64,000 nt of DNA from Rhodosalinus halophilus (GCF_003298775.1 NZ_QNTQ01000004.1:124001-188000); one strand, 5' to 3'. Shown: positions 18,103 through 27,821, counted from the first letter of the stretch. Numbers and translations are program-made. Notes: a model not told the origin generated them from the letters alone.

Positions 18103-18135
18103 GCCATGGCGTGACGCGCGCCGGATCGCCCGCGC

Positions 18136-19320
18136 CTAGCAGACCTCGAAGAGACCTGCCGCGCCCATGCCGCCGCCCACGCACATGGTCACCACGACGT
18201 GGCGCGCGCCGCGGCGCCTGCCCTCGATCAGCGCGTGGCCCACAAGGCGCGATCCGGTCATGCCATAGGGGTGCCCGATCGAGATGCCGCCGCCGTTCAC
18301 GTTGTAGATCGCGGGGTCGATGCCCAGCTTGTCGCGGCAGTAGAGCGCCTGCACCGCGAAGGCCTCGTTGAGTTCCCAGAGGTCGATGTCGGAGACCTTG
18401 AGCCCGTGCCGCTCCAGAAGACGGGGCACGGCATAGACGGGTCCGATCCCCATTTCCTCGGGCGCGAGGCCCGCGACCGCCATGCCGCGATAGACGCCCA
18501 GCGGCTCCAGCCCGCGCCGCTCTGCCTCGCGCCGCTCCATCAGCACGCAGGCCGAGGCGCCGTCGGAGAGCTGGCTGGCGTTGCCCGCGGTCACGGTGCC
18601 CCCCTCCAGCACGGGCTTCAGCCCGCCCAGCGTCTCGAGCGTGGTCTCGGGGCGGTTGCCCTCGTCGCGGGCAAGCGTCACCTGCCGCTCGTGCACTTCG
18701 CCGGTCTCGCGGTCCTTGACCAGCATGGTGGTCTCGAAGGGCACGATCTCGGCGTCGAAGAGCCCGGCCTCCTGCGCAGCCGCCGTACGCTGCTGCGAAG
18801 AGAGCGCATATTCATCCTGCGCCTCGCGGCTCACGCCGTAGCGCTCGGCCACCACCTCGGCGGTCTTGAGCATAGGCATGTAGGCGTGTTTGGCTTGCGC
18901 GATCACGTTGGGATCGGCCTCTTCCGCGGCCCAGGCGAAATACCTGTCCTGCACGGCAGAGATGTTCTCCTGCCCGCCCGCGGCGTTCACGGTCTGCCCG
19001 TCCACCATGATCTGCTTGGCCGCCGTGGCGATGGCCATGAGGCCGGAGGCGCACTGCCGGTCCATGGTCTGCGCGGCGACGCCGGCGGGCAGCCCGGCGG
19101 CGAAACCCGCGTTGCGCGCGATGTTCATGCCGGCGGTGCCCGCGGCGAGCACCGTGCCCATCACCACGTCCTCGACCTCGGCCGGGTCGACGCCCGCCCG
19201 CGCGACGGCGTGGCGCAGGACGTGGCCGGCGAGCGTGGGCGACTTCGTGGCATTCAGGCTGCCGCGATAGGCCCGGCCGATGCCTGTGCGGGCGGTGCTG
19301 ACGATGACGGCCTCTCTCAT
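18136..19320 (-). CDS. Acetyl-CoA C-acyltransferase (FadA-like thiolase)
   Basis: A 394-residue classical thiolase: nucleophile C90 in [10 protein letters not shown]350 in [10 protein letters not shown], and second cysteine C380 in TMCVGGGMG. It cleaves 3-ketoacyl-CoA with CoA to release acetyl-CoA or a shorter acyl-CoA. All catalytic residues are present, unlike the thiolase at 7492. It lies 13 bases downstream of the FadB-like gene on the same strand, giving the usual beta-oxidation pair. The ATG at 19320 is preceded by GGGAGAAC. The pair is likely expressed from the promoter region near 21666. Confidence 0.94.
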   Translation of the reverse strand: MREAVIVSTARTGIGRAYRGSLNATKSPTLAGHVLRHAVARAGVDPAEVEDVVMGTVLAAGTAGMNIARNAGFAAGLPAGVAAQTMDRQCASGLMAIATAAKQIMVDGQTVNAAGGQENISAVQDRYFAWAAEEADPNVIAQAKHAYMPMLKTAEVVAERYGVSREAQDEYALSSQQRTAAAQEAGLFDAEIVPFETTMLVKDRETGEVHERQVTLARDEGNRPETTLETLGGLKPVLEGGTVTAGNASQLSDGASACVLMERREAERRGLEPLGVYRGMAVAGLAPEEMGIGPVYAVPRLLERHGLKVSDIDLWELNEAFAVQALYCRDKLGIDPAIYNVNGGGISIGHPYGMTGSRLVGHALIEGRRRGARHVVVTMCVGGGMGAAGLFEVC

Positions 19321-19333
19321 GGTGTTCTCCCTT

Positions 19334-21445
19334 TCAGTCCTGCGGGCGCCAGTCCGACAGCCGCGCGTCGCGGCGCGCGAGCTCGCGCAGAAGCGGCGCC
19401 ACATCCCAATAGCCCCGGTCGTTGCCGAGCGTGGCGGCATAGTGGTCGAGCCGCGCGACGATCTCGGGCAGCCCGATTTCGTCGGCCATGAAGACCGGGC
19501 CGCCCCGCCACGCCGGGAAACCGTAGCCTTGCGTCCAGACCACGTCGATGTCGCCGGGGCGGTAGGCGATGCCCTCCTCGAGAATGCGCGCCGCCTCGTT
19601 TACCATAGGGTAGAGCAGCCGCTCGAAGACCTCCTGCCCGGGGATCGCCTCGCGCCGGGCGACGCCGTGCTTCTCGGCAAGCTCCGCCGCCAGCCCCGCG
19701 GTCTCCTCGGACGGGACGGGCCTGCGCCCTTCGTAGGCGTAGTAGCCCGCGCCCGTCTTCTGCCCGTGGCGGCCCGCCTCGAACAGCGCGCGGCAGAGCG
19801 CGCGATAGGCCGGGTCCTGCGGCCCCTCGCCGCTTTCGACCCATTCGATCACGGTCCGCGCGCCGACGTCCACGCCCGCCATGTCGAGCATCCGCGACGG
19901 CCCCATCGCCATGCCGATCCAGGCCGGATCTTCCGCCACGCCGTCGATCTGCGCCGGCGTCGCGCCCTCGAGCTGCATCGCCTCGGACTCGCGCATGTAG
20001 ACCTCAGCCATGCGGTTGCCGATGAAGCCGTAGCAGACGCCGCTCACGACCGGCACCTTTCCGATCCGCCTGGCGAGGCTCATGACGGTCGCCAGCACCT
20101 CGGGCTCGGTCAGCCGGCCACGCACCACCTCCAGAAGCTTCATGATGTGCGCGGGGCTGAAGAAATGGGTGCCCAGAACGTCGCCCGGCCGGCCCGTCGC
20201 CTCGGCGATGCGGTCCACGTCGAGCGTGGAGGTGTTGGTCGCGATGATCGCACCGGGCTTCATCGCCTCGCCCAGTTTCGCAGCCACGTCGAGCTTCAGG
20301 CTCATGTCCTCGAAAACCGCCTCGATCACCATGTCGGCTTCCGAGAGCGCGCCCATGTCGGTGGCGCCCGACATCCGCGCGAGCTGCGCCTCGGCCTCGT
20401 CCTCGGTCATCCGGCCGCGCTGCACGCTGGTCTCCAGCGTGCGGCGGATGTGGCCGCGCCCGCGCTCGAGCGCCTCGGTGTCCGACTCGATCAGCGTCAC
20501 CGGGAAGCCGGCCCGCGCGAAGGTGAGCGCGATGCCCGCCCCCATCGTGCCGACCCCGACGATGCCCAGGCTGCGCACCTCGCGGCGCTCAAGATCCGGA
20601 GGCAGCCCGGGGATCTTCGCCGCCGCGCGCTCGGCGAAGAAGATGTGGCGCAGCGCGCGCGAGGCCGGCGTGTGCAGCAGGCGCGCGAAATGATCCGCCT
20701 CGACCCGCTCTCCGGCGTCGAAGGGCTTTTCCGCAGCCGCGGCGAGGCAGTCCGCCGCGGCGGTCAGGGCGGGCAGATGCGGCTTGGCGGCGGCCTCTTC
20801 GCGGGCCGCGGCGAGCACCGCGGTGTCGTCCTCGCCCGCCGGCACCGTCAGATCCCGCGTGCGCCGCACCGGGCGGCTGGCCCCGGCACGGGCGGCCGCG
20901 CGCGCCGCGCCGGCGGGATCGTCGTCGAGCGTGTCGACGATGCCGGCGTCGAGCGCGGCCTGCGCGTCCACGGGCTTGCCCGTCGAGATCATCCGCCAGG
21001 CCGTGGCGAGCCCGGCCAGCCGCGGCAGCCGCTGGGTGCCAAGCGAGCCGGGGATCAGGCCCAGCGTGATCTCGGGCAGCCCCAGCCGCGTCGCGGGATG
21101 GGCGACCCGGATATGCGCGGCCATCGCCAGCTCCAGCCCCGCGCCCAGCACCGTGCCGAAGAGCGCGGCGGCGACGGGCCGGTCCTGATCCTCGATCCGC
21201 CGCAGCACCGCGTTGAAGGGCGCGGCGGAAAAGCCGGGCTGCGAGAAGCTGGCGATGTCGCCACCGGCGACGAAGGTCCGGCCTGCGCATTCGATCACCA
21301 GCGCCTCGAGATCACCGGCCGCCTCGAAGACGTCGAGCGCGGCGTCGAGATCCCGCGTCACCTCGGGCGAGATCGCGTTGACCGGCGGATTGTCGATGCG
21401 GAGCACGCCGAGCGTGCCCTCGCGGATCAATGTGGCCTTCGTCAT
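19334..21445 (-). CDS. FadB-like enoyl-CoA hydratase / 3-hydroxyacyl-CoA dehydrogenase
   Basis: A 703-residue bifunctional beta-oxidation enzyme. The N-terminal crotonase domain (about 1-190) has the oxyanion segment [15 protein letters not shown] and the catalytic glutamates in [11 protein letters not shown] and [14 protein letters not shown] linker precedes the NAD-binding domain [18 protein letters not shown] near residue 300, then [28 protein letters not shown] and [16 protein letters not shown]; two C-terminal helical domains complete it. It hydrates enoyl-CoA and oxidises the 3-hydroxyacyl-CoA to the 3-keto form for the neighbouring thiolase. I chose the ATG at 21445; GGAGG lies seven bases upstream. 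Confidence 0.94.
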   Translation of the reverse strand: MTKATLIREGTLGVLRIDNPPVNAISPEVTRDLDAALDVFEAAGDLEALVIECAGRTFVAGGDIASFSQPGFSAAPFNAVLRRIEDQDRPVAAALFGTVLGAGLELAMAAHIRVAHPATRLGLPEITLGLIPGSLGTQRLPRLAGLATAWRMISTGKPVDAQAALDAGIVDTLDDDPAGAARAAARAGASRPVRRTRDLTVPAGEDDTAVLAAAREEAAAKPHLPALTAAADCLAAAAEKPFDAGERVEADHFARLLHTPASRALRHIFFAERAAAKIPGLPPDLERREVRSLGIVGVGTMGAGIALTFARAGFPVTLIESDTEALERGRGHIRRTLETSVQRGRMTEDEAEAQLARMSGATDMGALSEADMVIEAVFEDMSLKLDVAAKLGEAMKPGAIIATNTSTLDVDRIAEATGRPGDVLGTHFFSPAHIMKLLEVVRGRLTEPEVLATVMSLARRIGKVPVVSGVCYGFIGNRMAEVYMRESEAMQLEGATPAQIDGVAEDPAWIGMAMGPSRMLDMAGVDVGARTVIEWVESGEGPQDPAYRALCRALFEAGRHGQKTGAGYYAYEGRRPVPSEETAGLAAELAEKHGVARREAIPGQEVFERLLYPMVNEAARILEEGIAYRPGDIDVVWTQGYGFPAWRGGPVFMADEIGLPEIVARLDHYAATLGNDRGYWDVAPLLRELARRDARLSDWRPQD

Positions 21446-21752
21446 GCAAGCCTCCTGTCGTCGTCGCGCGATGCATGGAGAACGCGGAAGGGATGCGACC
21501 CGCCCTTGTCGGATCGCGCCCGTCGAGCGTCGCCCCTGCTCAGGCCGCCCCGGACCAGACGGGCGCGCAGCGGGGCTGTGTCGGCTGGACACTGTCCTGA
21601 CGTCACGGGATCCTCTTTCGCGTTCTGTCCGACCTGCACCGCGGGCCCCGGACAGTCAATCGAAATCGTCCTACATTCTTGCCAAGCACGGGGCCGCCCC
21701 CTAGCATCCGGCAGAGGTTGGCGATATGCGCCCCGGTAACAAGGAGGCCTCG
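21446..21752. other. 307-base divergent intergenic region
   Basis: This gap separates the divergent FadB-like gene and the acyl-CoA dehydrogenase at 21753. I see no convincing gene in it. It holds the operator-like TCGTCCTACAT at 21666-21676 and the Shine-Dalgarno AAGGAGG at 21741-21747. Confidence 0.6.
21666..21676. promoter_or_regulatory. Weak GntR/FadR-type operator copy
   Basis: TCGT-CCT-ACAT matches TNGTNNNACNA except for the last base. It is the weakest of the cluster copies, located 77 bases before the acyl-CoA dehydrogenase start and 221 bases from the FadB-like start. Confidence 0.45.
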
Positions 21753-23024
21753 ATGATCCCAGAGAAGTCCCCCCGCGTCGAGGAGCTGGAAGCCCGCCTC
21801 GAGGCCTTCATGGAAGAGCACATCTATCCCAACGAGGCCCGCTTCTACCGCGAGTCAGAGGAGATCGGCCCCTGGGGCGTCCAGCCCGTGGTCGAGGAAC
21901 TCAAGCCGCTGGCGAAGAAGGCGGGGCTGTGGAATCTGTTTCTGCCGGAGTCGGATCTGGGCGCCGGTCTCACGAACCTCGAATACGCCCCGCTCTGCGA
22001 GATCATGGGGCGGTCGCATCTCGCGCCCGAGGTCTTCAACTGTTCCGCGCCGGATACCGGCAACATGGAGGTGCTCGTCCGCTACGGCACCGAGGCGCAG
22101 AAGAAGGCTTGGCTCGAGCCTCTGCTCGCAGGCGAGATCCGCTCGTCCTTCGCGATGACGGAGCCGGACGTGGCGTCCTCCGACGCGAAGAACATCTCGA
22201 GCTCGATCGTGCGCGACGGCGACGACTACGTGATCAACGGCAGGAAGTGGTACACGACCGGCGCGACCGATCCGCGCTGCAAGATCCTGATCTTCATGGG
22301 CAAGACCGACCCGGACGCCGAACCCTACAGGCAGCAGTCGATGATCCTGGTCCCCAAGGACACGCCAGGGGTGAAGGTAATACGGGCGCTCCCGGTCTTC
22401 GGCTTCTACGGGGTGCCCGACCGCTCGGCCGAGGTGCATTTCGAAAACGTGCGCGTGCCGGCGTCCAACATGCTGCTTGGCGAGGGACGCGGCTTCGAGA
22501 TCGCGCAGGGGCGGCTCGGGCCGGGGCGCATCCACCATTGTATGCGGCTCATCGGGCTCGCCGAACGGACGCTCGCGAAGATGTGTCTGCGAACGTCGGA
22601 GCGCGAGACCTTCGGCAAGCCGGTCTCGGAACGCAGCGTGACGCGCGAGCGCGTGGCCGAGGCGCGCATCATGATCGAGCAGGCCCGCCTGCTGACCCTG
22701 CGCACGGCGCACAAGATGGATACCGTCGGCAACAAGGAAGCCCGCGCCGAGATCGCCATGATCAAGATCGCCGTGCCGAACATGGCCTGTCAGGTCACCG
22801 ACTGGGCGATCCAGGCCTTCGGCGGCGGCGGCACCTCGAACGATTTCGGCCTCGCCTCGGCCTACGCCACCGCGCGGCTGCTGCGTCTCGCGGACGGGCC
22901 GGACGAGGTGCACCGCGACCAGCTCGCGCGGATGGAGATGAAGCGCCAGCGTGCCGCCAACGACGCGGGCGGGGTGCGCAACTGGGGCGCTGCGACGTCG
23001 GCGCGGGCGCTGGGGCCGGAGTGA
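21753..23024 (+). CDS. Acyl-CoA dehydrogenase (ACAD10/11-like)
   Basis: A 423-residue acyl-CoA dehydrogenase with [53 protein letters not shown] and [20 protein letters not shown], then [16 protein letters not shown] at the end. The GRIHHCMR segment and the C-terminal DGPDEVH are typical of the ACAD10/11-like branch, which includes enzymes for longer or branched substrates. It catalyses alpha,beta-desaturation with FAD and passes electrons to ETF. I prefer the ATG at 21753, which has AAGGAGG five bases ahead, over an ATG 27 bases earlier. It is transcribed away from the FadB-FadA pair. A second, longer acyl-CoA dehydrogenase is at 14190. Confidence 0.93.
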   Translation: MIPEKSPRVEELEARLEAFMEEHIYPNEARFYRESEEIGPWGVQPVVEELKPLAKKAGLWNLFLPESDLGAGLTNLEYAPLCEIMGRSHLAPEVFNCSAPDTGNMEVLVRYGTEAQKKAWLEPLLAGEIRSSFAMTEPDVASSDAKNISSSIVRDGDDYVINGRKWYTTGATDPRCKILIFMGKTDPDAEPYRQQSMILVPKDTPGVKVIRALPVFGFYGVPDRSAEVHFENVRVPASNMLLGEGRGFEIAQGRLGPGRIHHCMRLIGLAERTLAKMCLRTSERETFGKPVSERSVTRERVAEARIMIEQARLLTLRTAHKMDTVGNKEARAEIAMIKIAVPNMACQVTDWAIQAFGGGGTSNDFGLASAYATARLLRLADGPDEVHRDQLARMEMKRQRAANDAGGVRNWGAATSARALGPE

Positions 23025-23084
23025 CCTGCGAGGAGGCCCGTCAGGGCCGAGGAGCGTCTTGTCCGTTGCGCCCCGGTCGCGCGA

Positions 23085-23759
23085 TCACCCGTCCCGCGCG
23101 AAGGGGAAGGGCGTGACGAAGACCTCGTCGAGCCGCTCGATCAGGCTGCGGACATGGGCGCGCGCGGCGCGCTCGGCGCCCTCCTCGTCGCCCGCGAGCA
23201 CCGCCGCGCCGATCCGGCGATAGGCTTCGGCCCGGCGCTCGGGGTCGATCACGAGCCGGTTGCGCACGAGATGGACCTGCAGGTTCGACAGGATACGCTC
23301 GAGCTCTGCGTTCTCGGCGATCCGCGTCATCGCGCGGTAGAAGCGGCTGCGCAGCCGGGCGAATTCCAGCGGTGCGGGCGCGTGCTGCGGCGTGGTCAGC
23401 GGGGCCAGCGCCGCCTCGAAGCTGTCGCGGGCGCCCGGCGAGTCGATCTTCGCCGCGGCCTGCCGGGCCGCCAGCCCGACGATGACCTCGGTGATCAGGA
23501 GCATGTTCAGCGCCTCCTGCCGGGAGGGCTGCTTGATCCGCGCGCCGCGCTGATGCTGGGCCTCGACGATTCCCTGCGCCGCGAGCCGGTTGACCGCCTC
23601 GCGCACCGTGCCGCGGCTCACGCCGTAGTGTTCCGCGAGGTTCGGCTCCACCAGCCGCTGTCCGGCGACGTAGCGGCCCTCGTAGAGACCGCGGACGATG
23701 TCGCGCACGATCGCTTCCGACGAGCTGCCGGAGGACGGGCGCGCGCTGGTCTCAGGCAA
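23085..23759 (-). CDS. GntR-family regulator, FCD type (second of pair)
   Basis: A 224-residue transcription factor. The N-terminal winged helix (about 15-80) contains GQRLVEPNLAEHYGVSRGTVR and RLAAQGIVEAQHQRGARI. The C-terminal FCD-type effector domain follows. The usual metal-binding His in the FCD FHxxL segment is replaced by Tyr (RSRFYRAM), so metal binding is doubtful. The start is TTG at 23759, with GGGAG eight bases ahead, overlapping the 3' end of the other GntR gene by 8 bases, so the two are co-translated. It is the best candidate, with its neighbour, for binding the TTGTNNNACAA sites in the surrounding promoters. The effector may be a pathway acid or CoA ester (inference). Confidence 0.9.
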   Translation of the reverse strand: MPETSARPSSGSSSEAIVRDIVRGLYEGRYVAGQRLVEPNLAEHYGVSRGTVREAVNRLAAQGIVEAQHQRGARIKQPSRQEALNMLLITEVIVGLAARQAAAKIDSPGARDSFEAALAPLTTPQHAPAPLEFARLRSRFYRAMTRIAENAELERILSNLQVHLVRNRLVIDPERRAEAYRRIGAAVLAGDEEGAERAARAHVRSLIERLDEVFVTPFPFARDG

Positions 23760-24492
23760 CGCTGCGCTCCCGGTCGCCGCGCAGGAAGGCCGTCTCCGGC
23801 AGGCGCGACAGGGTCATCCGGGTCCGCCGGATGTGCAGCTTGGTCATGCGCTCGGCCCGCGTGGCGTCGCCCGACAGGATCGCCGCGGTGATACGCTCGT
23901 ATTCGCGGAACTGGCGGGCGCGATCCTCGGACGAGACGCGCTGCTGGAACTGCAGGCGCAGCAGGTGGATCTGCATGAGCGGCATCGCGCGCTTGAGCTC
24001 TTCGTTGCCGCCGGCGCGCAGCAGTACGTCGTAGTAGCGCCGCCGCGCCTCCATGAAGTCCACGCTGTCGCCCTGGTCGCGGAAGGCCATCAGCGCCTCG
24101 TGCGCGCGCTCGAACTCCTCGCGGCAGGTGCCGTGCCGGATCGCGTAGGTGGCGAGCTTCGCGGTGAGCCCGGTGATGACCTCGAGCACCGTGAGCATGT
24201 CGATGACCTCCTTGCGGGTCAGCGCACGCACATAGGCGCCCCGGTTCTGGTTCAGCGTGATCACGCCCTCGGCGGCGAGCCGCTTGAGCGCCTCGCGCAC
24301 GGGGCCGCGGCTGACATTGAGCGAGTGGGTCAGATCGGCCTCGACGAGCCTCTGACCGGGCACCAGCCATCCCGACCGGATGCCGGACAGGATGGCGTCC
24401 ACCACCACATCGGGCGAGCTCTTGGCGCGCCGCCGATCGCCGGCGTCTTCGATACTGCGGTTCTCCGTCACCTGGCTTCCGTTCCTGTGCAC
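23752..24492 (-). CDS. GntR-family regulator, FCD type (first of pair)
   Basis: A 246-residue FadR/VanR-subfamily regulator. Winged helix: PGQRLVEADLTHSLNVSRGP followed by REALKRLAAEGVITLNQNRGAYV (about residues 40-95). FCD domain: about 105-230, with MLTVLEVITGLTAKLATYAI. The canonical FCD His is again Tyr (ARRRYYDVLL). The start is GTG; an alternative GTG 21 bases downstream (VTENRS) is equally possible. It precedes and overlaps the second GntR gene. The two differ clearly in sequence, so this is an old duplication or a true two-regulator circuit. No TTGTNNNACAA copy is visible directly upstream of this pair. Confidence 0.9.
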   Translation of the reverse strand: MHRNGSQVTENRSIEDAGDRRRAKSSPDVVVDAILSGIRSGWLVPGQRLVEADLTHSLNVSRGPVREALKRLAAEGVITLNQNRGAYVRALTRKEVIDMLTVLEVITGLTAKLATYAIRHGTCREEFERAHEALMAFRDQGDSVDFMEARRRYYDVLLRAGGNEELKRAMPLMQIHLLRLQFQQRVSSEDRARQFREYERITAAILSGDATRAERMTKLHIRRTRMTLSRLPETAFLRGDRERSVA

Positions 24493-24534
24493 CGTCCTGC
24501 GCGATCGACCCGCTCTGACGCAGCCGCGGTGCGG

Positions 24535-25026
24535 TTACAACACCTCGTAGACATGATAGCGCGGCCCCTCGGCCAGACGTTCCCCCACGCCGATCGCGAG
24601 CAGCCGGTTGAGCCACAGGTAGTCCGGATGCGCGGTCTCGAAACGCGGTTGGATGCGGAAATAATAGTCGGACGGATCGACGGCGTCACCCGCTGCGAGC
24701 CGCGCCATGACCGCGTCGGGGCCGTGCCGCATGCCCGTGTAGGCGACATTCACCAGCGCGCCGCCGTCGAGGCGCAGGGTCAGCCGGACGTCAAGCAGCA
24801 GCACACCGTCGGCGCGCGTCACCGCCCAGTCGCCGCCGAAGGGCAGGATTTCGCCGGACAGGCGCTCGCCCGAGACGGATCCGCCGGCCACGGGCACGAT
24901 CTTGCGGTCGCCTTCGGGGGTGTGACCGAGGCGTTGCGGCGGGTCGAGCCATGCCGTGAGAACGGCCAGCGGCCGCACCCGCAGTGGCAGCATTCCCGGC
25001 GGGGCTGCGATCGCACCCTCCTGCAT
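24535..25026 (-). CDS. DUF3237 family protein
   Basis: A 163-residue protein with the DUF3237 pattern: LSGEILPFGGDWAVTRADGV, LRLDGGALVNVAYTGMRHG, DYYFRIQPRFETAHPDYLWL and a final NRLLAIGVGERLAEGPRYHV. The family forms a small beta-barrel and often occurs in aromatic or terpenoid catabolic clusters; its reaction is not established. I chose the ATG at 25026 with GGGAGGTTAG upstream instead of a longer upstream reading. It is divergent from the FabL-like SDR, and the intervening region carries a repeated operator-like element at 25080-25102. Confidence 0.85.
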   Translation of the reverse strand: MQEGAIAAPPGMLPLRVRPLAVLTAWLDPPQRLGHTPEGDRKIVPVAGGSVSGERLSGEILPFGGDWAVTRADGVLLLDVRLTLRLDGGALVNVAYTGMRHGPDAVMARLAAGDAVDPSDYYFRIQPRFETAHPDYLWLNRLLAIGVGERLAEGPRYHVYEVL

Positions 25027-25079
25027 TCGCCTAACCTCCCATGGCTTCGAGAATAGCAAACACTCCTGCCAAAATGAAT

Positions 25080-25102
25080 GACAATATTGACAGACAATAT
25101 TG
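25080..25102. promoter_or_regulatory. GntR/FadR-type operator with direct repeat
   Basis: GACAATATTG occurs twice (25080-25089 and 25093-25102), 13 bases apart. Between and across them runs TTGA-CAG-ACAA (25087-25097), one mismatch from TTGTNNNACAA and the core of the perfect palindrome TATTG-ACAGA-CAATA. It sits between the divergent DUF3237 and SDR genes. Confidence 0.6.
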
Positions 25103-25147
25103 CAGTCATCACGGTCCGAACGGGAGCAGAGCAAGGGAGGGCGCGGC

Positions 25148-25888
25148 ATGTCCATCCTCATCACCGGCGGAACCAAGGGGATCGGGCTGGAGGTCGCGCG
25201 CGGCTTCGCGACACCGGGCAAGCCGGTCTTCCTCAACTATCACGGCGACGATGCGGCGGCCGAGGCGGCGCGCGACGAACTCGCGGGAACGGGCGCCGAG
25301 GTAACGCTGATCAAGGCCGACGCCGGCACGCCGGACGGTTGCGCCGAGATCGCGCAGGCGGTGCGCGCGCGCACGGACAGGCTGGAGCAGGTCGTGCATT
25401 GTGCGGTCGATGCCTATGCGACGCCCGCGCTGGAGGCCGAGCCGCACCGCTTCGCGCGCGCGGCGCTCACCAACGGCGCGTCGATCCTGTTTCTCGTGCA
25501 GGCGGTGCTCGATCTGATGGATCGGGGCAGCACGGTCTTCTTCCTCACCAGCCGCGGCGGGCGCATCGTGGTCGAGAACTACGCCGCCATCGGCGCGGGC
25601 AAGGCGATGGCCGAATGTCTCGTGCGCTATCTGGCCACCGAACTCGCGCCGCGGGGTATCCGCATCAACTGCATCGCGCCCTCGATCGTCGAGACGGATG
25701 CGGTGCGCGCGCTCTTCGGCGAGAAGGTGCCCGCGCTCATGCAGCATTCGGCGGAGGCCAACCCGTCCGGCCGTGCCGTCCAGCCCCGGGACTACACCGC
25801 GCTCATGCGCTTTCTCGCCTCGCCCGAGGCGGAATACGTCACCGGGCAGATCGTCTTCGTCAACGGCGGCGCCAATCTGAGCGCCTGA
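25148..25888 (+). CDS. FabL-like SDR, probable enoyl reductase
   Basis: A 246-residue SDR with TGGTKGIGLEV near the N-terminus and the catalytic segment NYAAIGAGKA (Y145, K152). The Tyr and Lys are separated by six residues instead of three, as in enoyl-ACP reductases. The following RYLATELAPRGIRIN and GQIVFVNGGANLSA, together with the NY..igagKA pattern, resemble Bacillus FabL. It may therefore reduce an enoyl thioester or an unsaturated ring intermediate rather than oxidise an alcohol. The ATG at 25148 is preceded by AAGGGAGGG. It lies directly downstream of the operator-like repeat. A keto-reductase role cannot be excluded. Confidence 0.85.
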   Translation: MSILITGGTKGIGLEVARGFATPGKPVFLNYHGDDAAAEAARDELAGTGAEVTLIKADAGTPDGCAEIAQAVRARTDRLEQVVHCAVDAYATPALEAEPHRFARAALTNGASILFLVQAVLDLMDRGSTVFFLTSRGGRIVVENYAAIGAGKAMAECLVRYLATELAPRGIRINCIAPSIVETDAVRALFGEKVPALMQHSAEANPSGRAVQPRDYTALMRFLASPEAEYVTGQIVFVNGGANLSA

Positions 25889-25919
25889 CCGTGGCTGCGC
25901 TCGACCGGCGGCGCAAGGC

Positions 25920-26687
25920 TCAGGCGAGGTAATCGTGCACCACGCGGCCTGGCCCGTGCTCGAAATCCACGCGCGCGAAGCTCGCCCCGGTGAGCCGCTC
26001 GGGCCTCAGCAGGTAGAGCGGATCGGACGCGCTCATCGCCGGAAAGCTCAGCGAGGGGCGGCCCGTGAAGAGCATCGGCGTCCCGTCGGCCCCGCGGCAG
26101 ATGCGGGCGTGCCCGTCGATACGGACGAGTTGCGCCAGCACCGGCGTCGCGCCGTCGGCATCCGGCACGAGCTTGAGCAGCAGCGTGGGCAGGCCCGGCG
26201 CCTCGGGCTCGGGGAGCGGCGCGTCGATGGTCATCCCGAGCTGCATGAGCGTCTGCTGCGCGGGCCGCTCGACAGTGGCGCGCATGCCCTCTGTATGAAA
26301 GCCGCCCGTCTCGCCCCAGCTGCGCGTCATGCGCGCCATCTTCTTCGGCGCGCCCCAGAGTTCGCGCCCGGCCGCGAAGGCACTGTCGTTGTCCACATAG
26401 GCCATGAGAAGGAAGCGATAGTCCTCGCCTGCATGGCGCACCGTGGCGGTGACATAGGCCTCGTGGTAGGGTCCGTGGACCGAGAACGGCGTCCAGCGGA
26501 ACTTGGCCTGACACGCCACGGGGTCGCCGGAGGGGACGACCCCCTCGGGCAGGAAGGGCGCCACACGCTCCGCCCGGGCCTCGAAGCCCACGACCATGTC
26601 CTCGACCTCGCGGTAGACATGCGGGAACGGCGGATAGAGGCGGCCCTCGGTCCAGGGCAGTCCGGCCTGATCGAATCCGAAGGTCAC
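25920..26687 (-). CDS. Acetoacetate decarboxylase family protein
   Basis: A 255-residue protein of the acetoacetate decarboxylase fold. The conserved segment GRELWGAPKKMARM supplies the Schiff-base lysine pair K115/K116, and HEAYVTATVRHAGEDYRFLL lies just before it. Catalytic members decarboxylate beta-keto acids, while many relatives act as aldolase-dehydratases or hydrolases. The start is GTG at 26687 with GGGAGGAGC upstream; a longer reading gives only low-complexity sequence. It is convergent with the FabL-like SDR. The upstream 281 bases to the MarR gene contain no gene and no operator copy that I can see. Confidence 0.85.
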   Translation of the reverse strand: MTFGFDQAGLPWTEGRLYPPFPHVYREVEDMVVGFEARAERVAPFLPEGVVPSGDPVACQAKFRWTPFSVHGPYHEAYVTATVRHAGEDYRFLLMAYVDNDSAFAAGRELWGAPKKMARMTRSWGETGGFHTEGMRATVERPAQQTLMQLGMTIDAPLPEPEAPGLPTLLLKLVPDADGATPVLAQLVRIDGHARICRGADGTPMLFTGRPSLSFPAMSASDPLYLLRPERLTGASFARVDFEHGPGRVVHDYLA

Positions 26688-26968
26688 GCCGCTCCTCCCG
26701 CTCCTCACCGGCTTCCGCGCAAGAATGCCTCGCGCGGCCCGCACGCACGGGGTAGCCGCTCTGCGGCGCAGTTTCGCACCATCGGCGCGTCCGCCGTCAA
26801 TCCCAAGCATGCGCGCGCGGGAGCGGGCAGCGCAGATGACGCATCAGCCGAGTTCCCGCTCCCTGCGGGACAGCCTGCCCGAGCCCCGCCGCCAGCCATG
26901 CGCCAAGGCGCTGCGCGACGCGAGCGCGGACTGTCGCCACCTCGCCGGACCCCGGCGGCGCGGGGGCG

Positions 26969-27466
26969 CTAGTAAATGTATCTGATCTGATCGCTCCAGA
27001 AACGCTCCATCCGCCGCAGGGCGGTCGTGATGTCGTCCAGCGCAGCGGCCTCTAGCACGCCCTTGGCGCGCAACCCGTCCGCGTGCCTGGCGAAGAGCGC
27101 GGCCACCGTCCGCCGGATCTCCTGCCCCTTGGGCGTGAGGCGCACGCGGACCGAGCGGCGGTCGATCTGGCAGCGCTGATGGTGCATGTAGCCGGCCTCG
27201 ACGAGCTTCTTGAGATTGTAGCTGACGTTCGAGCCCTGGTAGTAGCCGCGGCTCTTCAGCTCGCCGGCCGTCACCTCGTTGTCGCCGATGTTGAACAGCA
27301 GCAGCGCCTGCACCGCGTTCACCTCCAGCACGCCGAGGCGCTCGAACTCGTCCTTGATCAGGTCGAGCAGCAGACGGTGCAGCCGCTCGACCAGCGCCAG
27401 CGTGTCCAGATAGCCCGCCATGAAGGCGCGGTCGGGTTCCGCCGGGAGGGGCGTGGTCATGTTCAT
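26969..27466 (-). CDS. MarR-family regulator (LdtR-like)
   Basis: A 165-residue MarR-type winged-helix protein. GDNEVTAGELKSRGYYQGSN is the recognition region, and QIDRRSVRVRLTPKGQEI is the wing. The GYYQGSNVSYNLKKL segment resembles the alphaproteobacterial LdtR group, which controls cell-wall and stress genes in rhizobiales. It is less typical of catabolic MarR proteins. It probably does not belong to the catabolic cluster to its left: there is no shared operator and a 281-base gap. Start ATG 27466; an ATG two codons further on is also possible. Confidence 0.87.
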   Translation of the reverse strand: MNMTTPLPAEPDRAFMAGYLDTLALVERLHRLLLDLIKDEFERLGVLEVNAVQALLLFNIGDNEVTAGELKSRGYYQGSNVSYNLKKLVEAGYMHHQRCQIDRRSVRVRLTPKGQEIRRTVAALFARHADGLRAKGVLEAAALDDITTALRRMERFWSDQIRYIY

Positions 27467-27557
27467 CTTCGTCGCTCTCCGCCTCGGTGACGCGAAGACG
27501 GTGACGAGAAATGCCGAAGAAGCCGTTAAATCCCGCCCATAACGGCTAAAATGCCGC

Positions 27558-27821
27558 CTATTCCGCGGCCGGCAGAACGGCGCGGATATCCGCGACCATG
27601 GCCTCGTGACGGGACGGCGGCGCCGCCTGTCCCGAAACCCAGGCGTAGAGATCCTGATCGCTTTCTTCCAGAAGCGCCTCGTAGCGGTCGAGCGCGGCCT
27701 CCTCCATCGCCTCGTGGCGCGCGCCGAAATAGCGCATCAGGATGATGTCCATCTCCTTGGTCCCGCGGCGCATCGAACGGATCTTCAGCCGCCTGAGCCG
27801 GGTCTCGCGATCCTCCGCCAT
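27558..27821 (-). CDS. sdhE: FAD assembly factor SdhE
   Basis: An 87-residue SdhE/SDH5 protein with the diagnostic RSMRRGTKEMDIIL (RGxxE motif) and a following MRYF segment. It promotes covalent FAD attachment to SdhA in the cytoplasm. The ATG at 27821 overlaps the stop of the upstream XRE gene by one base (TGATG). The length matches the family (80-95 residues). In many alphaproteobacteria it lies beside recG or tfdE-type genes, whereas here it follows a small DNA-binding protein. Confidence 0.93.
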   Translation of the reverse strand: MAEDRETRLRRLKIRSMRRGTKEMDIILMRYFGARHEAMEEAALDRYEALLEESDQDLYAWVSGQAAPPSRHEAMVADIRAVLPAAE

